A stretch of 19,547 nucleotides of DNA from DASTPP01 sp035762175 (GCA_035762175.1 DASTPP010000307.1:1-19547), one strand, 5' to 3'. Positions 6,874 to 15,043 are shown, counted from the stretch's first letter. Notes: generated from the sequence alone by a model not told the origin. Made by a program: numbers and translations.

Positions 6874-8577
6874 TCAGGCCGCCGAGCGGTCGGCCACGCC
6901 CCGGCGCACGTTCTCGAGGCTGAGAAAGCCCGCGCGGTAGCGCCCGACCTCGGCCTCGATGCGCTCGGCCGCCCAGCCGAGCTCGGCGCCGGCGCACGCG
7001 GCCACCCGCCGGAGCTCGTCGTCGGTCGGCGGGCCCATCGTGCCGAGCACCAGGCGCCGGTCGAGCAGATCGCTCAGCGTGCGCGCCGACTCGTGGCGGA
7101 CGCCGAAGGCGACCTGGGCCAGGATGTCGAGGCGCCCGGGCCGCGGGCTGACGCGCTCGCCGAGCGCGGGCGCCGCGTCGCAGAGGGCGAGCACGCGCTC
7201 GTGCTCGGTGCCGTAGAGGCGAAAGAGGTGCGCGCCGACCTCGGGGGCGAGGCCCCGGCGGGCGGCGGCCGCCCGGGCCTCGGCGAAGGCCGGGGCGGGG
7301 TCGACGGCGAAGCCGGGGCTGCCGAAGAGCGGCAGGCGCGACGAGTCGTACTCGCGGGCCCGCCGGCCGCCGAGCGCCCCGTCGCGCGCGAGGGCCTCGA
7401 AGACCTGCTCGCCGAGGTGGCGCGAGGTCGTCCACTTGCCGCCCGCGACCGAGTAGAGGCTGCCGACGCCGTCGGGGCGGTGGTCGAAGATCTCGGAGCG
7501 GCGCGAGGCGCGCACGGTGCTCTGCGCGTCGAGGTCGACGAGGGGGCGCGCGCCCACCGTCACGGCGCGGATGCTGGCCTCGGCGAGCGGCTCGCGCAGC
7601 AGCTCGTTGGCCGTCGAGACGAGCTCGTCGACGTCCTCGGCGAGCGGGCGCAGCTCGTCGGGGTGGCCCTCGTAGGCGGTGTCGGTCGGGCCGAGCAGTG
7701 AGAGGCCCTGCCAGGGCGAGATGGCGAGGTGGCGGCCAGACCTCGCGCGGGCGAAGAGCCCGACCGAGGCCTCGAGCGGGTCGGTCAGCAGGTGAATGCC
7801 CTTGGCGCGGCGCACGCGCACGTGGCTGAGGCGCCCGAGCCCGCGCAAGACGAGGTCGACCCAGGGGCCGGCGGCGTTGACCACGACCTTCGAGCGCACG
7901 AAGCGCTCTTCGCCCGTCAGCGCGCAGCGCGCCTCGACGCCCTCGACCCAGGCCGGCCCCCGCCCGCCGCTCACCCGGATGCCGCGCGCCTCGACGTGGT
8001 TCAGGGCGACGGCGCCGGCGCGGGCGGCGGTCTTGACGAAGGCGAGCAAGAGGCGCTCGGGGTGCACGTTCAAGAAGTCGTAGAACGACAGGCCGCCCTC
8101 GAGCCCGCGCGGGTCGAGGCAGGCGGCGAGCGCGCGCACCTCGCCCGGGCCGAGCCAGCGCGAGGCCGGGGTGCGGAAGGGCGGGGGCACGCCCCGGTTC
8201 TTGCCCGCGGCGAGCGCGTCGTAGAGCTTGAGCCCGGTCGCGAGCGCGGCCCGGCCCGGGCGCGACCAGTCGTAGACGGGCAGGACGTGCTGGCGCGGCT
8301 CGACGAGGTGGGGGGCCGCGCAGCCGAAGATCTTTCGCTCGCGCAACGACTCGCGCACGATACCGAGCTCGAAGCTTTGCAGATAGCGCAGGCCGCCGTG
8401 CAAGAGCTTCGAGGTGTTCGAGCTCGTGCCGGCGCCGAAGTCGCGCTTCTCGAGCAGGCACACCTTGAGGCCCCGGCCGGCCGCCTCGCGGGCGATGGCG
8501 ACGCCCGAGATGCCGCCGCCGACCACGGTCACGTCGAAGGCGTCGTCGAGCCGCTGGAGGTCGCGTTCGATGTCCAC
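6874..8577 (-). CDS. glpD: Glycerol-3-phosphate dehydrogenase (FAD-dependent, aerobic type)
   Basis: This enzyme oxidises sn-glycerol 3-phosphate to dihydroxyacetone phosphate and passes electrons through FAD to the respiratory quinone pool, linking glycerol and lipid breakdown to glycolysis at the inner membrane. The start at GTG 8577 gives 567 residues, in the family range; the long upstream extension is low-complexity Pro/Arg/Ala. The dinucleotide-binding loop is VVGGGISG (glycines at 20-25), followed by the family signature around SSNTSKLLHGGLRYL. A conserved NAAGPWVD segment is present, and GGKWTT lies at 379-384. The remaining C-terminal ~150 residues match the DAO_C helical domain. A GAGG stretch sits just before the start with unusually short spacing. 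It is divergent from the cytochrome lipoprotein gene across a 323-bp gap. No glycerol kinase or facilitator is adjacent. Confidence 0.93.
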   Translation of the reverse strand: MDIERDLQRLDDAFDVTVVGGGISGVAIAREAAGRGLKVCLLEKRDFGAGTSSNTSKLLHGGLRYLQSFELGIVRESLRERKIFGCAAPHLVEPRQHVLPVYDWSRPGRAALATGLKLYDALAAGKNRGVPPPFRTPASRWLGPGEVRALAACLDPRGLEGGLSFYDFLNVHPERLLLAFVKTAARAGAVALNHVEARGIRVSGGRGPAWVEGVEARCALTGEERFVRSKVVVNAAGPWVDLVLRGLGRLSHVRVRRAKGIHLLTDPLEASVGLFARARSGRHLAISPWQGLSLLGPTDTAYEGHPDELRPLAEDVDELVSTANELLREPLAEASIRAVTVGARPLVDLDAQSTVRASRRSEIFDHRPDGVGSLYSVAGGKWTTSRHLGEQVFEALARDGALGGRRAREYDSSRLPLFGSPGFAVDPAPAFAEARAAAARRGLAPEVGAHLFRLYGTEHERVLALCDAAPALGERVSPRPGRLDILAQVAFGVRHESARTLSDLLDRRLVLGTMGPPTDDELRRVAACAGAELGWAAERIEAEVGRYRAGFLSLENVRRGVADRSAA

Positions 8578-8900
8578 CCGCCTCGTTATAGGGGAAGGGA
8601 GTCGGGGGCGCACGCCCGCCGCCCCGGCGCGCGGGCGCGGCGCCACCGCGGGCCCGGGGGCGCCCCCTTCGCGTCCCCAAGGCGTCCGGGCGCGGCACCA
8701 CCGCGGGCGCGTGCGGGGGCGCCCCCGCGGGCGGGCCCGCCGCGCCCCGGCGCGCCCGGGGGCGGGGCGCCGTCGCGCGGGGGCGGGCGGCGCGAAAGGG
8801 CCGGGGGGCCTCGGGGCGGCGGGGGCGACCCCGGTCGCAAAACCTCGTCGCGCCCGGGCGCCGGTCGCGCTAACGCTAGTGGCCGAGTGCACGGAGGCTT
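8578..8900. other. Intergenic GC-rich region between glpD and cytochrome gene
   Basis: No gene is supported here. The sequence is almost pure G+C with several short palindromes such as GGGGGCGCCCCC, and it must contain the divergent promoters for glpD and the lipoprotein gene. The only A/T-containing stretches are near 8586 (TTATA just upstream of glpD) and around 8868-8900, where the lipoprotein leader carries GGAGG. Confidence 0.4.
8633..8726. repeat. Imperfect direct duplication in the glpD upstream region
   Basis: The segment at 8633-8667 (GGGCGCGG, then CCACCGCGGGC, then GGGGGCGCCCCC) recurs at 8688-8726 with the same order of blocks, one substitution and a four-base insertion. The copies are offset by 55 bp. 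It lies between divergent genes, so it may be regulatory or merely a local duplication. Confidence 0.45.
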
Positions 8901-9320
8901 ATGAGCGCGATGAAGCGACCCTGGGTGGCGGTGGTGTTGGGCCTGTGCTTGGCGGCGTGCGGCGGTGACGACGACGACGACGACGACGACGGCGGCAAAG
9001 AGCCCGAGACGGGCTCGACATGCCCTTCGAGCGACCGGCCCACGTACGACAACTTCGCCCGCAACTTCATGACCACGTACTGCACGCCCTGCCACGCGAG
9101 CACGCTCGAGGGCGCGGCCCGCCAAGGCGCGCCCGTGGGCTACGACCTCGACACGCTCGACGGCATTCGCGACGACTTCAGCGCCGACGTGCTCGACCGG
9201 TACGCCGCGGCCGGCCCGAAGAAGGTCAACGCGCTCATGCCCCCCACGACCTTCATGCCGCAGCCCCCCGAAGCCGAGCGCCGCAAGCTCGGGCAGTGGC
9301 TCGCCTGCGGCCTGCGCTGA
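8901..9320 (+). CDS. c-type cytochrome-like lipoprotein with poly-Asp linker
   Basis: The 139-residue product begins at ATG 8901; ATG 8910 is an alternative better spaced from the GGAGG at 8893-8897. It has a lipoprotein signal ending in LAAC (Cys20), then a run of eight Asp encoded by pure GAC codons (23-30), a flexible acidic spacer at the membrane. A single haem c attachment motif CTPCH is at 61-65. Candidate axial methionines are in MPPTTFMP (113-120). The layout fits a membrane-anchored periplasmic electron carrier or a vestigial 'planctomycete-cytochrome-C-like' domain of the kind common in Myxococcota. No partner oxidoreductase is adjacent, so its redox role is unknown. Covalent haem binding is inferred from the motif; one haem site in so short a domain is modest evidence. 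Confidence 0.75.
   Translation: MSAMKRPWVAVVLGLCLAACGGDDDDDDDDGGKEPETGSTCPSSDRPTYDNFARNFMTTYCTPCHASTLEGAARQGAPVGYDLDTLDGIRDDFSADVLDRYAAAGPKKVNALMPPTTFMPQPPEAERRKLGQWLACGLR
8967..8990 (+). repeat. GAC trinucleotide repeat (8 units) coding poly-Asp
   Basis: Eight uninterrupted GAC codons lie directly after the lipobox region of the cytochrome lipoprotein. Such a tract can change length by slippage without breaking the frame. Confidence 0.85.
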
Positions 9321-9421
9321 GGCGGGCGGCGGGCGAGAACGCGCGCCGCCCGCGGGGGCGCGCCTCGCTCCGCCCGTGGTAGCCTGCCCCCGCCTTCGCG
9401 CGCCCCGCGGGCCGCCCGACC

Positions 9422-12331
9422 ATGACCCCCCCCGGCCACGCCGCCCCTTCCGCCCCGCCCCCGCCCGGGGCGACGACGCCCGCCGCCCCCGCGTCTCCGC
9501 CCCCGGCCCCTTCGTCGCCGTCGGCGGCCCCCGGCGGGCGCAAGCGCGTCGCGCCGAAGCCGCTCTTGCGGGTCGACGAGCTCTCGCTCGAGATCGTGCG
9601 CACGGCGCCCGACGGGGTCCGCTTCGTGGTGGCGCCCCCGCGGCCGGTGACGGCGGCGAACGAGCACTGGCTGCCGGCGTTCGAGGGGTGGCGGGCCGAC
9701 GCGACGCTGGTCGTGCGGGCCTCGGGCCTCTGCGTGGGGCCCTTCGTCGCGGCGCTCGACGTGGGCGGGGCGAGGCCGGGGCGCCCGGTGGCGGTCGAGC
9801 CTTCGGGGGGTCCGGAGGGGGGTCCGGAGGGGGGTCCGGAGGGCGGCGCGGCGGCCGGCGGGGCCGAGGGGCCGCGCCCCTTCGAGGTCGAGTTCCGGGC
9901 GCCCCTGCGCGCGCTCGCGCCGGCCGAGGGGCCGGTCTCGGTCGGGCTCTTTCTCGAGCCGGGGGCGAGGCTCTTGCCGCTCTTCGAGCTCGGGCTCTGG
10001 CCGCTCGCGGGGCCGGGGCCGCAGTTCGCGGCGCTCGACCTGCGCGAGGCGACCGACGCCCTGCTCTTCGACGCGCCCGAGCGGCGGCTCTTCGACCTGC
10101 AGAACCCCGAAGAGGGCTTCTGGGCGGGCACGGGCAAGTGGCGCCTGCGCCTCTTCGCCGAGTGGGCGCACGGCGAGGGCGCGCCCTTTCAGCTCGAGCC
10201 GAGGCCGCACGCGGTGGCGCACGCCTTCCAGCGCCGGGGCGACGCGGGCGACCTCGTGCACGAAGACCCGACGCGGCGCGCGGCGAGCCCGCGGCGCACG
10301 TACACCGAGCTCGTCTTCGACTCGTCGCACCCCGAGCTCGGCCCGGTGCCGCCCGAGGGCAAAGACGTGCCGCTCGACCTCTGCGTCGAGCACGCGCTCG
10401 CCTTCGGCGAGCGGCGCTGCTCGCTCTCGTGGCGCGCGGCCTTGCCGCTCAGGGTTCGCGACCCTTCGCACCTCGTCAAGGCGTTCCAGCGGCTGTCGGC
10501 GGTGGGCATCGACTTCGGCACCACCTCGACGGTGGCCGCGCTCTACCAGCGGGGGTTCCGGTCGCTCTTGCGGCTCGGCGCGCCGGCCTCGGCGGGGGCG
10601 AGCCCGGCCGAGAACCCGACGTACGTGCTGGTCGAAGACCACGAGCGGCTCTGGGCCGAGATGGCGAGCGGGCGGCGCTTCCCGAACTTGCTGCGCGTCG
10701 CGCGCGGCAGCCACGCGGCGCGCGAGGCGATGGCCGAGTCGCCGAACGCCGTCGTCGGCGAGCTGAAGAGCCTGCCCGAGCGCGTCGTGTCGCTCGACCA
10801 GCCGCCGCAGCTGCGCGACCGCGAGCGGCAGCGCGACTTTCTGCTCGACGAGGCGCGCGTCCGGGCGCTGGTGCGCGCGTACGCGTACCTGCTCGGGCGC
10901 GCCATCAACCGGCCCGGGCAGGACGTCTACCTGCAGTACTGGCTGACGCACCCGGCGGCCTTCGACGAGCGCTCGCGGGCGCTGCTCGAAGAAGAGATCC
11001 GGGCGGGGCTGATGCTCAGCATCCCCGAGGCGATACCCGCCGAGCTGGTGCGGGTGTCGATGCCGGCGAGCGAGCCCGAGGCCTTCGCCGCCGAGGTCTG
11101 CCCCGAGCTCGCGGCGCACCCGGCGCTCGAGCCCATCGTGGCGCGCTTCGGCGAGCTGCGCTTCGCGGTCTTCGACTTCGGCGGCGGCACGCTCGACATC
11201 GCCTGCGGGCGCTTCCGCCCCGCGACCGAGGCCGAAGAGAACGAGACGGGCACCAAGGCGGTGGTCGAGACCCTGCAGGTCGGCGGCGACGACCACCTCG
11301 GCGGCGACTACCTGACGCACGAGCTGGTGTGGCTCACGCACCAGCACGACAAGCACCTGCCCGAGATGGAAGAGAAAGAGGTGCCGATGATGCGGCCGCA
11401 GACGGTGCCGCCCGACCACCTCGCCAACAAGCCCTACCTCTACAAGCGCAGCGTCGCGGCGCGGCAGAACCTGGTGCGCTTCCAGCGCGAGCTCGGGCTC
11501 GAGCGGGTCAAGTTCCGCCGCGAGAACGCGCCCCGGCGCGCCGACGGGCTCTCGGCGGCGCGGGCCGACGGGTCCGAGACGCGGCTCGAGTCGCTCAAGG
11601 CCGACCTCGCGGGCTGGCACCAGCGGCTCTCCGAGCACCTCGAGGCGAGGGTGCGCGACGGGGCGAAGCTGCTCGCCAACATGCTGCGCAACACGGCCTG
11701 GGGGGGCGAGGGCGACTGGCGCGAGCAGGGCGTCGTCGTCTTGCTGGCGGGCAACTCGTCGCGCAGCGAGTACGTCGAGCGGGCGCTCGCCGACGAGCTG
11801 GGCGCGCCGGGGCTGAGGGTCTGGCGGCCCGGCTCCGAGGGGCCCTTCCAGCAGGTCGTGCTCTTCGAGACGCCGGCGCGCGTCGAGCGCGGCGTCACCG
11901 TCGTGGGCGTCACGCCGAAGACCGCCGTCGCGCTCGGCGCGCTCAAGATCGCCAACCGCGAGGTGGGCCTGGTGCGCCGCGCGCAGGGCTTCAGCTTCTT
12001 TCTGGGCGATCTGCGGGGCTTCCCGCCGAAGTTCAAGGCGCTCGTGCCGATGGGCACGCCCGCGGGCGACCCCTCGGTCTTCGGCCCGCACTACGTCGAC
12101 TTCGGCCGCTGGGACGCCCAGATGCCCCTGCGCCTGAGCCGCGAGTACGTCCCCGCGGCCATGACCTCGAACGACCCCCGCCTCCTGCGCGTGCCGACGG
12201 GGCTGCCGCCGGGCTCGGCGGGCCGGCTCTTCGTCTGCGTCGTCAAGCCCGACGAGGTGGCGCTCCTGCTGCAGCGCGAGGCCGACGAGCCGCTCACCGC
12301 CCTGCTCAACCTCGCGCACGTCTTCGACTGA
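9422..12331 (+). CDS. Large Hsp70-like (DnaK-family) ATPase
   Basis: The 969-residue product (ATG 9422, no clear Shine-Dalgarno) begins with a 40-residue Pro/Ala/Ser-rich tail, then about 310 residues that I do not recognise, and only then the actin/Hsp70 ATPase fold. Phosphate-1 is VGIDFGTTST (361-370), phosphate-2 is FDFGGGTLD (584-592), and the adenosine motif is LLAGNSSRSE (774-783). Canonical DnaK is about 640 residues and starts with the ATPase; here the fold comes after a long extension, and the typical substrate-binding domain and EEVD-like tail are not evident. Between phosphate-2 and the adenosine motif is a charged helical insert. It is followed after 7 bp by the coiled-coil GrpE-like gene, which suggests a specialised chaperone pair. 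A chaperone or regulatory ATPase role is inferred; ATPase motifs are intact. Confidence 0.85.
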   Translation: MTPPGHAAPSAPPPPGATTPAAPASPPPAPSSPSAAPGGRKRVAPKPLLRVDELSLEIVRTAPDGVRFVVAPPRPVTAANEHWLPAFEGWRADATLVVRASGLCVGPFVAALDVGGARPGRPVAVEPSGGPEGGPEGGPEGGAAAGGAEGPRPFEVEFRAPLRALAPAEGPVSVGLFLEPGARLLPLFELGLWPLAGPGPQFAALDLREATDALLFDAPERRLFDLQNPEEGFWAGTGKWRLRLFAEWAHGEGAPFQLEPRPHAVAHAFQRRGDAGDLVHEDPTRRAASPRRTYTELVFDSSHPELGPVPPEGKDVPLDLCVEHALAFGERRCSLSWRAALPLRVRDPSHLVKAFQRLSAVGIDFGTTSTVAALYQRGFRSLLRLGAPASAGASPAENPTYVLVEDHERLWAEMASGRRFPNLLRVARGSHAAREAMAESPNAVVGELKSLPERVVSLDQPPQLRDRERQRDFLLDEARVRALVRAYAYLLGRAINRPGQDVYLQYWLTHPAAFDERSRALLEEEIRAGLMLSIPEAIPAELVRVSMPASEPEAFAAEVCPELAAHPALEPIVARFGELRFAVFDFGGGTLDIACGRFRPATEAEENETGTKAVVETLQVGGDDHLGGDYLTHELVWLTHQHDKHLPEMEEKEVPMMRPQTVPPDHLANKPYLYKRSVAARQNLVRFQRELGLERVKFRRENAPRRADGLSAARADGSETRLESLKADLAGWHQRLSEHLEARVRDGAKLLANMLRNTAWGGEGDWREQGVVVLLAGNSSRSEYVERALADELGAPGLRVWRPGSEGPFQQVVLFETPARVERGVTVVGVTPKTAVALGALKIANREVGLVRRAQGFSFFLGDLRGFPPKFKALVPMGTPAGDPSVFGPHYVDFGRWDAQMPLRLSREYVPAAMTSNDPRLLRVPTGLPPGSAGRLFVCVVKPDEVALLLQREADEPLTALLNLAHVFD
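9811..9846 (+). repeat. 12-bp tandem repeat (x3) in Hsp70-like gene
   Basis: The unit TCCGGAGGGGGG occurs three times (the last has one change), coding GPEG-type tetrapeptides (GGPEGGPEGGPEGG) in the N-terminal extension. The frame is kept, so it is probably a flexible linker generated by slippage. Confidence 0.8.
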
Positions 12332-12338
12332 GGCCCCC

Positions 12339-13208
12339 GTGAGCGACCCCTTCACCGCCGCCCTGCGCGCCGAGCTCGACGCCGTCGTCGCCCGCTACGA
12401 GGCCCTCGCGCGGGCCCACCACGAGGCGCTCGCGGGCGTCCTGCGCGAGCGCGCCGAGGGGGCGCAGCGGCTGGCCGAGGCGCTCTCGGTCGAGCGCGAC
12501 GCGCTGCGCGCCCGCGACGCCGACGCCCGGGCGAAGCTCGGCCGCCTGAGCTCGCGCATCGAGGAGCTCGAGACCGAGATGACGCGCGAGCGCGAGCGCT
12601 TCAACGGCGAGCTCGCCCGGGCCCGCCGCACCTTCGACGAAGATCTCGCCCGCGAGCGCGCGCGGCTCACGGCCGAGCTCGCCCGCGAGCGCGAGCGGGC
12701 CGAGCGCGCCGACGAGCGGGCCGAGGCGCTCGAGCGCGAGCTGCGCGGCGCGCGGCAGGCGGGCGAGGCGCTCGCGGGCGCCTTCTCCGCCGAGCGCGCC
12801 TTCGTCGAGGCGGCGCTCGCCGTGCGCGAGGCGCCGCTCTTCGCCGCGCTCGGCGCCGCGCTCGGCCGCCCGCTCGAGCCGGGGCCCGCGACGTACGCGG
12901 CGATCAAAGAGCGCCACCCCGACTCGGTGCTCGCCGTCGCCCTCAACGAGCGCGCGCGCCAGCTCGGCCAGAGCCCGCTCGCCGCCGCCGAGCGCGTCGC
13001 GCTCACGCGCCTGGCCGAGGCCGCCGGCGCCGAGCTCATCGACCCGGCGCCGGGCACCCGCTTCTCGTCGCAAACGATGGAGAAGAGCGGCACCATGGCC
13101 GACCCCGCCGAAGAGGGCAACGTCACGCGCTGCGCGCTGCCGGGCCTGCGGCTGCGCGGCACCGAGGGGGCGCTGGTCTTTCCGCGGGTGGTCGTCGCGA
13201 CGGGGTAG
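12339..13208 (+). CDS. Coiled-coil protein with GrpE-like C-terminal domain
   Basis: GTG 12339 starts a 289-residue protein only 7 bp after the Hsp70-like gene, so the two are surely cotranscribed and probably act together. Residues about 35-155 form a long Arg/Glu/Ala coiled coil (LERELRGARQ-type heptads). A short helical part ends with NERARQLGQSPL near 210. The last ~60 residues, AELIDPAPGTRF, ME, then GNVTRCALPGLRLRG and PRVVVATG, follow the GrpE beta-domain pattern (I.P..G..F....E......G.V.....PGY.L....L.PA.V.V). GrpE releases ADP from DnaK-type ATPases through such a helix-plus-beta-wing dimer. The coiled coil is longer than in ordinary GrpE. The match is distant, so 'nucleotide exchange partner' is inference supported by context. 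Confidence 0.6.
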   Translation: MSDPFTAALRAELDAVVARYEALARAHHEALAGVLRERAEGAQRLAEALSVERDALRARDADARAKLGRLSSRIEELETEMTRERERFNGELARARRTFDEDLARERARLTAELARERERAERADERAEALERELRGARQAGEALAGAFSAERAFVEAALAVREAPLFAALGAALGRPLEPGPATYAAIKERHPDSVLAVALNERARQLGQSPLAAAERVALTRLAEAAGAELIDPAPGTRFSSQTMEKSGTMADPAEEGNVTRCALPGLRLRGTEGALVFPRVVVATG

Positions 13209-13215
13209 CGCGCCG

Positions 13216-13258
13216 TCGCGCCCGCGCCGGGGCCGGGGTCGCGTCGGCGCGGGCGCGA
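13216..13258. terminator. Bidirectional terminator-like hairpin between convergent genes
   Basis: A perfect 13-bp inverted repeat, TCGCGCCCGCGCC (13216-13228) with 13246-13258, encloses a 17-nt loop. It lies exactly between the stop at 13208 (plus) and the stop at 13259 (minus). There is no T-run, so termination strength is uncertain. Confidence 0.5.
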
Positions 13259-13705
13259 TCAGCGCGCGGCGCCCCGGGTGCTCGCTTGCACCTGCAGAAC
13301 GAGCTCGCGCAGCACGGGAAGGCGCGCGCGCGCGAGCTCTTCGTGCCACGCGATCGCCTCTTCGACGGCCCCGAAGGCCGCGTAACGTTGACCGGGCCGG
13401 AGGGGCTGCAGCCAATGCACCGCCGTGATGACGGCCCGCTGCACCATCGACGGGGTCACGAGGGCCACGTGCAAGGGGCCGAACTTGGCGTTGGTCAACG
13501 CCATCTGCTTGCGCTCGGCCGAGCTCGGCGGGGGGGCCTCCGGGTCGACGATCGTCACCCAGCGCGCGAGCGCACCCCGGCGCGTCGAGTCGGCCGCGAG
13601 CCGCTCGGCCGCCTCGAGCGCGCGCGGGAAGGTCTTCTCGTCAGGCGTACCCGCATAAAGACTCACCAGGGTGAGCGCCGTCGGCGAGTACGCGGCGAAG
13701 TACAT
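13259..13705 (-). CDS. STAS/SpoIIAA-like small protein, hypothetical
   Basis: The 148-residue product starts at ATG 13705. The pattern resembles a small family common in myxobacteria with a STAS/SpoIIAA-like alternation. An N-terminal strand pair contains the loop GTPDEKTFPRALEAAERL. Next come VTIVDPEAPPPSSAERKQ (the usual 'D...P.P...R' turn), VALVTPSMVQRAVITAVHWL, and finally YAAFGAVEEAIAWHEE. STAS-like domains bind nucleotides or partner kinases and act as switches in signalling, but no conserved phosphorylatable serine can be assigned here. No neighbour suggests a pathway. An A/T-richer stretch follows upstream (13706-13792) with a 7-bp inverted repeat CAGAGAC/GTCTCTG (13709-13715 and 13744-13750), a possible operator. 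The family link is from memory and tentative; the reading frame itself is convincing. Confidence 0.65.
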   Translation of the reverse strand: MYFAAYSPTALTLVSLYAGTPDEKTFPRALEAAERLAADSTRRGALARWVTIVDPEAPPPSSAERKQMALTNAKFGPLHVALVTPSMVQRAVITAVHWLQPLRPGQRYAAFGAVEEAIAWHEELARARLPVLRELVLQVQASTRGAAR

Positions 13706-13942
13706 GAACAGAGACTAAAGGCTCGTACCAAAAGAAACTATCGGTCTCTGCCCGCCCCCCTTGGTAGCCCGGAACGTATAGTTACACTCACCATGAAAGG
13801 CGCGCGGCTCGAGCTGAGCCCCGGCCGGGCTGCGCGCCCGAGCTCCGGCGCCCCTTGGCCTCGGCCCGCTCATCACGACCCCGGGGCGAGGTTGAGCCTC
13901 GGCGCAAGGCCAGGCGAGCGATCGGGGGCGCGGGGGCCCGAC

Positions 13943-14950
13943 TCACGCCGGCCGCGCGCGCGGCGCCGCGGCCGGCGCGGGCAGGCAGCCCATCGCCGCC
14001 AGCGTCGCGCGCAGCGCCTCGACCACCGGCGTGCGGGGCTCGGGGCCGATGAGCGCTTCGAGGCGGCGGTTGTCGAACCGGACGGGATACCGCCAGGTCG
14101 CGGCGATGTCGGCCGCCTCGCGCGGGAAGCCCCCGAAGGGCGCGAGCGCGCGCATGAGCCACCACGGGAAGGCGTGCTCGGTGAGGCGGCCCGAGCCGAC
14201 CGCGGCGCGCAGGGCGGCGGGCATCGCCGAGCCGTCCGCGTCCCAGAAGCCCTCGAACTGCACGCGCTCGAAGGGGCGCAGGCGCTCGGGCACGTCGAGC
14301 AACCGCGCCATCGCCTCGGCGAGGTCGGGCAGGTAGGCCCAGCTGTGCCCGACGCCCTTGGCGGGGTTGACGAGGCGCGTGACCGGACGCCCCGGCCTCA
14401 CCATCGCCTGGGAGAACCAGCTCGCCTTCGCCCGCGGCCCGAAGAAGTCGCCGGCGCGTACGATCAGCGCGGGCGCCTCGGCCGACGCGGCTTCGAGGCG
14501 GCGTTCGAGCTCGACGCGCAGCGCGCCCTTGCGCGAGCGCGGCCGCTGGGGGCTCGCCTCGTCGAGCACGGGCGTGGCGGCGGGGTCGACGTTGTAAATC
14601 GTGCCGGGCAGCAAGATGCGCGCTCCGCCCGCCGCGCGGGCGGCCGCGATCGTATGGTCGATCATGGGCAACACGAGCTCGCCCCAGTGGCGGTACCCGG
14701 GCGGGTTGACGGCGTGGACGACGAGCGTCGCGCCCCGGGCGGCGCGCGCCACGTCGCCCGCGACCATCGCGTCGCCCGCGACCCACTCGATCGCCCCCGG
14801 GCGGGCGCGCCGGGCGGCGGCGGGGTCGCGGGCCAGGCCGCGCACCGCCCACCCGTGGCGCCGAAGGGCCTCGGCGACCTCGCCGCCGATGCCGCCCGTG
14901 GCGCCCAGAACCAGTGCCGTCTTCGTGGGGTGCGTGATCGCGTCGTCCAT
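13943..14950 (-). CDS. NAD(P)-dependent epimerase/dehydratase-like SDR
   Basis: ATG 14950 (335 residues) is supported by GGAGGG seven bases upstream. It is an extended or atypical short-chain dehydrogenase. The Rossmann loop is LGATGGIGG (glycines 16, 19, 22), followed by VVHAVNPP, then LLPGTIYNV. The catalytic YxxxK of classical epimerases is not found: where Tyr and Lys should be there is PRSRKGALR. This suggests an NmrA-like or atypical member that may bind NAD(P) without classical catalysis. Later parts, such as HSWAYLPDLAEAMARLL, fit the substrate domain of the family. It is divergent from a LysR regulator across 93 bp, a standard arrangement in which the regulator controls the dehydrogenase. 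Substrate is unknown. The last ~15 residues are Ala/Pro/Arg-rich. Confidence 0.85.
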   Translation of the reverse strand: MDDAITHPTKTALVLGATGGIGGEVAEALRRHGWAVRGLARDPAAARRARPGAIEWVAGDAMVAGDVARAARGATLVVHAVNPPGYRHWGELVLPMIDHTIAAARAAGGARILLPGTIYNVDPAATPVLDEASPQRPRSRKGALRVELERRLEAASAEAPALIVRAGDFFGPRAKASWFSQAMVRPGRPVTRLVNPAKGVGHSWAYLPDLAEAMARLLDVPERLRPFERVQFEGFWDADGSAMPAALRAAVGSGRLTEHAFPWWLMRALAPFGGFPREAADIAATWRYPVRFDNRRLEALIGPEPRTPVVEALRATLAAMGCLPAPAAAPRARPA

Positions 14951-15008
14951 GACCGTGCCCTCCGTTGGCTGACGGGGTGAAGATGCGGGGGGCGCGGCCC
15001 TCGGGCCA

Positions 15009-15016
15009 TTGCGCAA
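15009..15016. promoter_or_regulatory. Palindrome TTGCGCAA in divergent LysR/SDR promoter region
   Basis: A perfect 8-bp palindrome lies in the 93-bp region between the SDR gene (14950) and the LysR gene (15044), 28 bp before the regulator's start. LysR-type regulators bind inverted repeats of T-N11-A type in such positions and usually repress themselves. A -10-like TAGCATAAAATT follows at about 15031-15042. Assignment by position only. Confidence 0.35.
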
Positions 15017-15043
15017 GTTCGGCGCGCGGCTAGCATAAAATTG

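Noticed and set aside
6455..8701. 748-residue minus-strand frame overlapping glpD in another phase
   Set aside because: It is Arg/Pro/Ala-rich shadow sequence; GlpD motifs are in the neighbouring frame.
9140..12355. 1071-residue minus-strand open frame opposite the Hsp70-like gene
   Set aside because: It is Arg/Pro/Gly-rich with no domain, while the plus strand carries all three Hsp70 ATPase motifs. Long antisense frames are expected at this GC content.
12306..13415. Minus-strand frame opposite the GrpE-like gene
   Set aside because: Shadow of the coiled-coil codons; no start context and no family features.
13792..13890. Possible plus-strand gene from ATG 13792 with TATAGT-like upstream sequence
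   Set aside because: The frame soon becomes the antisense of the SDR gene; the -35/-10 spacing (about 10 bp) is too short for a promoter.
13286..14980. 564-residue plus-strand frame opposite the STAS-like and SDR genes
   Set aside because: It spans two genes and an intergenic region without any domain, so it is an antisense shadow.
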